Source: an uncultured Mucispirillum sp. (GTDB lineage: Bacteria > Chrysiogenota > Deferribacteres > Deferribacterales > Mucispirillaceae). Taken from it: a stretch of DNA of 6,440 nt. The notes beneath the pieces are model-generated. The model did not search any database. It worked only from the letters and a program-made list of their open reading frames with translations, and was not told the origin of the DNA. The DNA lies in assembly GCA_937890655.1 (NCBI GenBank), contig CALADT010000056.1, forward strand, positions 1-6,440, written 5' to 3'. Position numbers and translations under genes: made by a program. Position 1 is the first letter of the stretch. Each line of letters opens with the position of its first letter. Shown piece by piece: positions 1-6,347 of this stretch.

Positions 1-373
1 TATCAGAACTTTTATACATAAGTATCGTAGCTATACTCATATCTATAACATTATTATCGCTACTTTTTACTGGATTTAACTGACCAAAGATTTCTACTAA
101 GCGTCCTATTTTATAATATACATTTTGACGATTATTTGTGTCATAATATTCTTTTAAAATATTATATGCATCATCTAAGCTGGTGCTTGGTATAATAATT
201 ATTCCCTTCGAATAATTATCAGCTCTTTCTTCTCTGTATTTTAATATCTTACTTCCAACTTCTATAGTTTCATTAGTAACACTATCTGGTTGTTCTTGAG
301 CATAAACATCATTTGTATAAAAAATATTTACACAAATAACAAACACACAAATTAAAAAATATATCTTTTTCAT
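1..373 (-). CDS. Exported protein of unknown function, C-terminus cut by window edge
   Basis: An ATG at 373 opens a frame that stays open for 124 codons to the left edge, so the gene is 3'-incomplete. The N-terminus is a clear Sec signal peptide: MKK, then a hydrophobic core, with probable cleavage near residue 25 (VYA before QEQ). The mature part is polar and mixed helical, with a segment of the type DDAYNILKEYY and one rich in Ile (GIIIIP). I do not recognise the family. A good Shine-Dalgarno (GGGGAG, 388-383) lies 9 nt upstream, inside the end of the preceding gene, whose stop is only 1 nt away, so the two are translated from one message. By position it may be a second immunity protein, or the partner of a further cassette beyond the edge. 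That is inference from context only. Confidence 0.8.
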   Translation of the reverse strand, partial: MKKIYFLICVFVICVNIFYTNDVYAQEQPDSVTNETIEVGSKILKYREERADNYSKGIIIIPSTSLDDAYNILKEYYDTNNRQNVYYKIGRLVEIFGQLNPVKSSDNNVIDMSIATILMYKSSD

Positions 374-374
374 A

Positions 375-851
375 TTATTTTTCTCCCCATATATATAAAA
401 CTATATCTATATTTTTTTGATTTATTGTAAATTCTGCTACAGCTTTACCTACTTTTTGTTTTAATTTATTTTCAACAGCAGCATCAATACTATCAGTAAG
501 CCCAATCTCTTTATCAAAAGGTACTCTTTCTAATTCTGTTGTAAATGTATATTTATTACCTTTAATAGATGTTCTTAAAGTTCTTGTTTCAATATTATTA
601 GTATGTAACCCTGAAATACCTTGTTGATAACTTTTTAATCCTGCTGGAATAGAAGGCAAATGATTAACATACTTTATAAATTCTTCAAATGCATCTTTTA
701 AATTAGTGGTATTAGTAACTGCTCTTTTTGGTGAACCACATTCAGTATGATTTTGGTTTTTACATAAATCTGTTGCATCTTTAAATATTAATTCTCCAAA
801 AGAGAACTGCGGTATTATAAATACCATTAATAATAACATCAATTTCTTCAT
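375..851 (-). CDS. Exported protein, probable immunity protein for the M23 peptidase cassette
   Basis: This 158-residue protein has a Sec signal peptide (MKK, hydrophobic residues 4-17, likely cleavage after FSFG at residue 19), which places it in the periplasm. The mature part has one cysteine pair (C30 and C38), suited to a disulfide, and a Lys/Glu-rich C-terminal half. I do not recognise the family. It starts 15 nt after the M23 stop with a strong Shine-Dalgarno (AGGAG, 863-859, 7-nt spacer). A small exported protein directly behind a peptidoglycan hydrolase is the usual position of an immunity protein that blocks the enzyme in the producer's own periplasm. The role is inferred from position, size and export, not homology. 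Unlike the cassette in front of it, the gene has its own start signals and an intact frame, so it could be expressed even while the cassette is silent. Confidence 0.75.
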   Translation of the reverse strand: MKKLMLLLMVFIIPQFSFGELIFKDATDLCKNQNHTECGSPKRAVTNTTNLKDAFEEFIKYVNHLPSIPAGLKSYQQGISGLHTNNIETRTLRTSIKGNKYTFTTELERVPFDKEIGLTDSIDAAVENKLKQKVGKAVAEFTINQKNIDIVLYIWGEK

Positions 852-866
852 TTCTTTTCTCCTATA

Positions 867-1712
867 TTAATCAAGATAATCTTGAATATTGTTACCACAT
901 TTTTTTAATAAGTATTCTACTTGTTTCCTATAATATGATGCTATATCTCGCAATAATTTTTTATTACTTAACAGAGTATCTTTACCTATTACATCTTTGC
1001 ACTGCAATAATAAATCACTATTAAATATTTTTTCAGGATATGATACTTTAGTAAAAGCAGAAATATGAGCCCTAAATTTATTACTAAGATTCTGTAAGCT
1101 ATATATATCATAATTTATTGAATTATCAATAATCTCAAAATGAACATGTGGTCCTTTCGTATTTTTTGCATTTTTTCCCTCATCTCCACTTTCTCCTATT
1201 ATATCACCTTTTTTTACATACTCATCTTGTTTAAATCTTTTTCTTAGATGTAAATAACGAAATACTATTTTTGTTGGATTTATACTAAAATTAATACCTT
1301 TATTAACTTCTTTTACAGTACCTTCTTCTCTACCATTATAAATACACTCATATTCTTTATATCTATTCATAAAAATTGCTATTTCTTCTGGTTCTGTAAC
1401 TTCAAGCATTAATGCTCCTTCAGAACTTCCTTCTAAATAGTAAACTTTACCATTTAAACAAGCATAAACAGATGTACCTATATCTGCAAATAAATCCACT
1501 CCTTTATGTTCATCTTGTCTAGCTCCAAATGTAGCATTCCATGGCTTATAGTGCCCACCTTGTGAAAATAAGCATATTTCCATTTTATCCAATGGGTCAT
1601 ACCAGTCTTTACTATATTTCACTTCCAGTTTTATTGGTATTTTACCATATACTTTATAAAGTGGTTTATCTTTGATTAGTTTTGTTAAATTTTTAAAAAA
1701 AATTATCAGCAT
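867..1712 (-). CDS. Orphan C-terminal cassette: M23 (LytM-type) peptidoglycan endopeptidase
   Basis: The 281-codon frame carries an M23 zinc peptidase domain from about residue 45 to 200. The H-x3-D motif (H69, D73) and the HVHFE motif (H189, H191) are present, with a further histidine in YLHL (H155). H69, D73 and H191 fit the zinc ligands; H155 and H189 fit the catalytic histidines. The family cuts peptide cross-links in peptidoglycan. There is no signal peptide. Residues 7-33 match residues 1145-1171 of the 1390-residue protein upstream, where they link the delivery region to the amidase. The ATG at 1712 is probably not an evolved start: residues 1-6 are an out-of-frame reading of the linker, and the nearest purine-rich site (GGAGG, 1734-1730) is 17 nt away and is simply the Lys-Gly-Gly codons of the linker. 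I read this as a 5'-truncated effector tip kept as a spare module. It could instead be a weakly expressed cytoplasmic protein. Confidence 0.85.
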   Translation of the reverse strand: MLIIFFKNLTKLIKDKPLYKVYGKIPIKLEVKYSKDWYDPLDKMEICLFSQGGHYKPWNATFGARQDEHKGVDLFADIGTSVYACLNGKVYYLEGSSEGALMLEVTEPEEIAIFMNRYKEYECIYNGREEGTVKEVNKGINFSINPTKIVFRYLHLRKRFKQDEYVKKGDIIGESGDEGKNAKNTKGPHVHFEIIDNSINYDIYSLQNLSNKFRAHISAFTKVSYPEKIFNSDLLLQCKDVIGKDTLLSNKKLLRDIASYYRKQVEYLLKKCGNNIQDYLD

Positions 1713-1747
1713 TTTCAGATAAATCTATACCTCCTTTATCGTTATAA
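1621..1747 (-). repeat. Direct repeat, copy 2: linker at the head of the M23 cassette
   Basis: This 127-bp block matches 2835-2960. I count six substitutions and one single-base indel, including perfect runs of 39 bp (1709-1747) and 34 bp (1660-1693). Identity stops abruptly at 1747, 14 nt after the stop of the preceding gene, and fades below 1621, where only protein-level similarity remains (to about 1605). The A run at 1695-1702 is 8 long, against 7 in the other copy. Read in the linker frame, the cassette therefore hits TAA just after the Asn-Phe-Phe codons. Confidence 0.92.
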
Positions 1748-1761
1748 AATAATATCTATTA

Positions 1762-2184
1762 TTACTCCCCAATAGTCCCATGTAATGGATTGATAATAAC
1801 ACATTTTATACTACTACAGCTAAATAATCTATCTTTTGTATCAAATTCATTTGGTGGATTAATTGCATCAAATATATACCCATTTCCTGTTTGTTTAATT
1901 TTAAACGAGTACAAATTATCCTTTAATTTTAATTTGCCACTAACTTCACATGGTAATTCCTCATCATAATAAACATATGAACTATAAAATAATACCATTG
2001 ACGGTTCTTCATATGAATTTTTAAAAAAAGAAACAATATCGTCTTTTGACAAAGACCAATTATCACATGAACTCTCATATGAAATAATTCTCAATTATTC
2101 ATCTTCCTGCACTGCTGCATATATTTCTGTTTTAATCAACAAAAATAATATAATAAAAAATATAATTTTAATATTTATAGTCAT
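1762..2184 (-). pseudogene. Exported four-cysteine protein, probable amidase immunity, split by an in-frame TAA
   Basis: An ATG at 2184 with a strong Shine-Dalgarno encodes 29 residues: a Sec signal peptide (MTINIK, a long Ile/Phe/Leu core, cleavage likely after IYA at residue 23) and AVQEDE. A TAA follows at 2097-2095. The same frame then continues for 110 codons from a TTG at 2094 to a stop at 1764-1762, where three stops lie in tandem. The 110-residue part has four cysteines (C10, C49, C93, C98 counted from the TTG), a W-x-LSK-x-D segment and an LPCEVSGKL segment. This pattern looks familiar from small periplasmic proteins next to T6SS effectors, but I cannot name the family. The gene overlaps the amidase gene by 17 nt, the classic toxin-immunity arrangement. 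The simplest reading is a recent nonsense mutation, or a sequencing error, in one exported immunity gene. Restart at the TTG would give a cytoplasmic protein, unlikely to protect the periplasm. Confidence 0.78.
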
Positions 2185-5100
2185 ACAAACCTCCTCCTTC
2201 TCCATCTGTTTTATATGCTATTTTATCGTGTGGATAGATATCCTTTGTTGTTAAATTACATCCATTATGTTTTTTATAACATATTAATAATATATCAATC
2301 AATAAATTTATTGATTTTAATTGTGCTTCTGTAGCTTTTTCCCATTGTTTTGTTTGTTCTATATACATAGATACCACTTCAATACCAATACTATCCATAT
2401 TACATGGAAATCTTAATGGGTATTCTTTAGTAAATTCATAATTAGATAAGTCAGATATATTATTTTTATTACCACAAACAAACTTTTTATCCACATCATT
2501 TTGAAAATTGTTTGTTTCTAATGCTTTGGAACGGATTCGTCCTACATGATGAGCTTTCGTATATATACTTAAACATTGATATATAGTCCCATCCTTATCT
2601 ATGACAAAATGTGCACCAACTCTATATACATTTTTACCTAACCAAGTATTAAAGACAGATTTAGTAGTATAACTTACTGTTCTATGCAAGATAATTGCAT
2701 TAATAACATTTAATCTTCCATTACCAATTTTTGCAATTAATTGAGATTTAATATTTGTCCCATTAAGTATTGGTTCCTTTATACCTACTCCCTGTATATA
2801 CCCTGCTTCATCAATATAAAATTTTCTATAATCTACTTCCAGTTTTATTACTACTTTACCATATACTTTATACAGTGGTTTATCTTTGATTAGTTTTGTT
2901 AAATTTTCAAAAAAATTATCGGCATTTTCAGATAAATCTATACCTCCTTTATCGTTATAATCTTTTCCTCCGTGTATTTTATTTCGGGTATCAGATTTAA
3001 AAAAATAATTCTTGCGTTCTGATAACATTTGATTAAAGTGTTCTATATCACTAAAAATAACATCGGAAGATTTATATAACTCCACATATCTGTTGCCTAA
3101 AGTATTTTTATACAATCCTGAATATAATTCTCCAACCAATTCTGTGCTATTTGCATCTAATGCTTCTTCTATGATATAGTATTCACCCTCTGCTATATTA
3201 TTTGCTGACTGTTCATTATAATAAAAATATGTATCTTTTGATTTGTCTGGATATGGTACTTCCTGTGTTGTATCATTATTTGCTTCTGCTCTTTTCTTTA
3301 TAGCTATACCACTTCTTGCTTCATATTCTTCTATTATATTACCATCTTCTATTATTTGAAGTTTTTCTCCATTAAATTTTAAACTTATCGGCTGCTCTAT
3401 ATGCCATACTTCACTTATGCTTGATTCTGGTGCTTTGGAATATGGGAAAAAATGAACATATTTACCAAACCATATCTCCTGATAATTTATCTCTACAATT
3501 CTACCATATAGTGGTAATTGATATATTTTATTATTACCTATATGTTGATTTGATATATTAGAAGATGAAGTAGAAAGCATATTTGCTGCTAAACATGTTC
3601 CACTGGCACTTACTGTTATATCCGATACATGAAATTTATCTATTTTTAAACTTATATCACTGTTATTTAGTTTATCTGACAATCCATAGCCCCAATAGGT
3701 AACAACATTTTTTTCATCTGGAAAGTTTTTATGAACTGCCTCTAACTCTATTTTATCAGGTAGTATCTCTTTCCCATCGTCTTTATAAACTGGATACTTA
3801 TTCATTGATATAACATTGTAACTATAAGTTGGTAATGCCTGCCTTCCCAATATTATATAAGATTGTATATCTTCTTTATTGATATAGCTAATATCTATAG
3901 TTTTATTATCATAAATAGCTTTTACTGATACAGCAAAAGAAAATATTAGTACTGAACTGTTATTTTTTAAAAGATTTTCCTGTGACCATTCATCTCTTAC
4001 TATACTTATATTGGTGCCATATATAGCTTCAGTATCTGAATTAGTTTTTGTCAATAGGTGTATTTTACCATTATTTATTATAGAGCTGATTTTTTTATCC
4101 TCATACTCATTTGCTAAACATTCAATATATCCCCATCTTATACATTTTTCTTTATTGACTTCTAATACTTCTATACCAACTGTTTTATATTCAGCTGAAA
4201 GTTTAATAATATTTTTATACCTACTTATTAATAAAACTTTGTGTATTTTTATTATCAAAGGCAAATCACCTATATTTAAACTAATATCACCCTCATAAAG
4301 ATTGTTTGATATTTTTTTATAATTCAGTTGTTTAGTATCATTGCATTTGCTATCCTTTTTGTGAGCATTTAGTAACCTTTGTTTTGATATAGAAAAGCCA
4401 GCATGAAGATTACTTTTTATTTTTTCTTTATTTATTAAAAACTCTAATAAAATTTTATTGTCTTCTTCCTTTATTTCTCCCTCAATTAATTCTGATGTTT
4501 TACATAAATACATATAATATGAATATGTTGCAAGTTCATAGGGAGGTAAATATGTTCCATCTGTTATCTTTACTGTTAGTTTAATTGTAACAGCTCCTGA
4601 TGGTGAAATAGTGCTTATTTGACTGCTGGCATTCATTGTTCCTGCTTTTAGTGTAATAGATGCCAAACTATATTGTGCATTAGTATCTGAAGTTGATGAT
4701 AATACAGGTTTTATGTCGTTACTATATTCAGGATCACTTTCTATATATTTATCATAATTAATAAACTCAAAAGTTTTATTTTTATAAAATATTCTAAAAC
4801 TCCTTAGTAATGGGTTATATTCTCCGCTAATATTTTGATTATCACACTCACATTCATATTTACATTCTTCATGTTTAGCATTAGTGGGAGTAAATATTCC
4901 ATAAAGTGGTATAAACTTATCATTATCTATATCGTACCATATAAATTTAATATTTCTGTCTTTCAAATTTTGACAGTCAATAACATATCTATTACTATCA
5001 TTTTTTAAATCATAAAGAAGAATAAAATAATTACCTTGTTTATTTGGCTCAATATGTATAAAGTTTAATCTTATAGCTTTGTGCATATCTATAAGCAATA

Positions 5101-6340
5101 ATGTATTTCTACTTGGTGGTATTTTATTAGAATAAAGTCTTACACCTTTCCAAAAATCATATCTGTTTGGATTATCTGTTGCAAAAATATTACTTATTAA
5201 ACAAAATTGCTGTTCATCTCCATTATTAGTCATTTGAACATCTGAAGGCAATATTGCTAATAATTTATCTTCTAAATATTTTCTAAATGGTTCCAATATA
5301 TCATCTATATTTGCAAATTCTAAAAAATTATACCGATATTTTGATGTATTCTCATCCATACCAAGCATATCTAATTTTAATATAGTGTCTAATTCATCTA
5401 GGTTGTTATAATTAGCATTGATTTCTTGACTTAATATATCTAATTCATTGTTATAGCGAATCTTCATAAATTCATAATATGTTTTCTTGCTAGATGCTCC
5501 TATATTATCTATTTGAAAGTTTAAATGACTAAATATATCTATACAGCTATAAAACATTGCATGCTTTTTATCCTTTTTAAACATTTCAATATTTACTATA
5601 CTATAATATAATGACTCCATAATTCTAAAATAATGATAACTTTCTGGTATTGTTTGTAAACTTAAAGTGTGGTTAAAGTAATATCTTATACTAAACCATA
5701 AAATAAAATGACTTTTAGTCTTATAGGCATAGCCCACAAAAGACAAATAATCATTATATTTAAGCCATACAACACTATTACTATACAGACTTGACAATAT
5801 AAAATATGAACGTTTTTTTATCAGATAATTTTCAAAAAATAAATTTATTGTATATATATATCCTTTATGTAAATCTGCATTATTAGCAGCATTGTTCTTT
5901 TTATTAAATCTTTCTAAAACACTTTTATTAAAAATCTCTATTAAAACATTATATATTATCTCAATATATGGTTCTGCATCTTCACCACTTGATAAATATA
6001 TCACTTTTGAATCTGTAAACAATTGTAGATATTTACTAGATGGACTATCATGAAAACATGAAAAATTTGATGGCTGTTTATAGGTAGAAACTTTTTGCTG
6101 TAATTTGTGAACATCCTGCTCGTATTTACGAGTTTTATTTGTTGATAAATTATCATCTATATGTTCAGATAGATATATTTCTTCCGACATATAGTGCTCT
6201 AACATACTTTCAGCATATTTTTTATTATTTTTTTTAGTAGGTAAAACTATATATTTGCCATCATCAAATTCTATTAAATATGTTTTCTTAAATAATTTTA
6301 TAAAAATATTTTTAAGTTCATTATTATAAAACTTATCCAT
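2168..6340 (-). CDS. Large modular effector with C-terminal N-acetylmuramoyl-L-alanine amidase (Amidase_2) domain
   Basis: This 1390-residue protein has no signal peptide, so it would need a dedicated export machine such as a T6SS. Residues 1 to about 560 are mostly helical and aromatic-rich, and about 560-975 look beta-rich with two similar WGY segments (W736, W883); I recognise neither part. Residues 980-1165 resemble the DUF2778/Tlde1 L,D-transpeptidase fold: LKFNGEKL at 987-994, YEARSG at 1006-1011, then IHGG (H1123) and GGIDL (1132-1136). The usual catalytic Cys of the GCIDL motif is Gly (G1133), so this domain is probably inactive. Residues about 1195-1390 are Amidase_2: H1219 (ILHRT), HHVG at 1264-1267, E1321 (IGIEVV), H1371, K1377 and D1379. 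H1219, H1371 and D1379 fit the zinc ligands, and K1377 matches the conserved lysine of AmpD and T7 lysozyme. The predicted reaction is removal of the stem peptide from MurNAc. The start at 6340 follows a weak GTAGGTGTGGA site, 7 nt after the upstream stop. An immunity gene overlaps its 3' end. Confidence 0.9.
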   Translation of the reverse strand: MDKFYNNELKNIFIKLFKKTYLIEFDDGKYIVLPTKKNNKKYAESMLEHYMSEEIYLSEHIDDNLSTNKTRKYEQDVHKLQQKVSTYKQPSNFSCFHDSPSSKYLQLFTDSKVIYLSSGEDAEPYIEIIYNVLIEIFNKSVLERFNKKNNAANNADLHKGYIYTINLFFENYLIKKRSYFILSSLYSNSVVWLKYNDYLSFVGYAYKTKSHFILWFSIRYYFNHTLSLQTIPESYHYFRIMESLYYSIVNIEMFKKDKKHAMFYSCIDIFSHLNFQIDNIGASSKKTYYEFMKIRYNNELDILSQEINANYNNLDELDTILKLDMLGMDENTSKYRYNFLEFANIDDILEPFRKYLEDKLLAILPSDVQMTNNGDEQQFCLISNIFATDNPNRYDFWKGVRLYSNKIPPSRNTLLLIDMHKAIRLNFIHIEPNKQGNYFILLYDLKNDSNRYVIDCQNLKDRNIKFIWYDIDNDKFIPLYGIFTPTNAKHEECKYECECDNQNISGEYNPLLRSFRIFYKNKTFEFINYDKYIESDPEYSNDIKPVLSSTSDTNAQYSLASITLKAGTMNASSQISTISPSGAVTIKLTVKITDGTYLPPYELATYSYYMYLCKTSELIEGEIKEEDNKILLEFLINKEKIKSNLHAGFSISKQRLLNAHKKDSKCNDTKQLNYKKISNNLYEGDISLNIGDLPLIIKIHKVLLISRYKNIIKLSAEYKTVGIEVLEVNKEKCIRWGYIECLANEYEDKKISSIINNGKIHLLTKTNSDTEAIYGTNISIVRDEWSQENLLKNNSSVLIFSFAVSVKAIYDNKTIDISYINKEDIQSYIILGRQALPTYSYNVISMNKYPVYKDDGKEILPDKIELEAVHKNFPDEKNVVTYWGYGLSDKLNNSDISLKIDKFHVSDITVSASGTCLAANMLSTSSSNISNQHIGNNKIYQLPLYGRIVEINYQEIWFGKYVHFFPYSKAPESSISEVWHIEQPISLKFNGEKLQIIEDGNIIEEYEARSGIAIKKRAEANNDTTQEVPYPDKSKDTYFYYNEQSANNIAEGEYYIIEEALDANSTELVGELYSGLYKNTLGNRYVELYKSSDVIFSDIEHFNQMLSERKNYFFKSDTRNKIHGGKDYNDKGGIDLSENADNFFENLTKLIKDKPLYKVYGKVVIKLEVDYRKFYIDEAGYIQGVGIKEPILNGTNIKSQLIAKIGNGRLNVINAIILHRTVSYTTKSVFNTWLGKNVYRVGAHFVIDKDGTIYQCLSIYTKAHHVGRIRSKALETNNFQNDVDKKFVCGNKNNISDLSNYEFTKEYPLRFPCNMDSIGIEVVSMYIEQTKQWEKATEAQLKSINLLIDILLICYKKHNGCNLTTKDIYPHDKIAYKTDGEGGGLYDYKY
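2190..2198 (-). promoter_or_regulatory. Shine-Dalgarno of the amidase immunity gene, inside the amidase coding sequence
   Basis: The AGGAGGAGG reading lies 5 nt before the ATG at 2184. The same bases encode Gly codons of the amidase C-terminus (G1382-G1384, just after D1379). It is the strongest ribosome site in the window. It fixes the immunity start at 2184, not at the TTG at 2094, and suggests translational coupling of toxin and immunity. Confidence 0.8.
2835..2960 (-). repeat. Direct repeat, copy 1: linker before the amidase domain
   Basis: This 126-bp block inside the large gene encodes residues about 1128-1169, the end of the transpeptidase-like domain. It matches 1621-1747 in direct orientation about 1213 bp away. 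It holds the 7-A run (2909-2915) preceded by C at 2908, which keeps the frame open (Asn-Phe-Phe-Glu). The sequence between the copies holds the amidase domain and its immunity gene and nothing else. Confidence 0.92.
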
Positions 6341-6347
6341 TCCACAC

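Noticed and set aside
867..1712. M23 frame as an ordinary independent gene starting at 1712
   Set aside because: The first six residues are an out-of-frame reading of a linker copied from the large gene, the apparent Shine-Dalgarno is 17 nt away and is just linker codons, and there is no signal peptide to bring the enzyme to peptidoglycan.
2095..2097. Stop codon reassignment or programmed readthrough at the TAA
   Set aside because: TAA ends other genes here (stops at 377-375, 869-867 and 2170-2168), so it acts as a normal stop. I see no obvious structure or repeat around the site suggesting recoding, so a point mutation is simpler.
1621..2960. Repeat pair as ends of an insertion sequence or a CRISPR array
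   Set aside because: The copies are direct, protein-coding and in the same frame past the A run. There is no transposase between them and no short regular repeat-spacer pattern anywhere in the window.
4011..4298. 95-codon open frame on the plus strand
   Set aside because: It lies wholly inside the large minus-strand gene, is the only plus-strand candidate, has no good ribosome site, and reads as the hydrophobic antisense of an AT-rich coding region.
2168..6340. Rhs/YD-repeat or CdiA type polymorphic toxin
   Set aside because: I see no YD repeats, no PxxxxDPxGL-type core boundary, no filamentous haemagglutinin repeats and no Sec or TPS signal. Only the cassette logic is shared.
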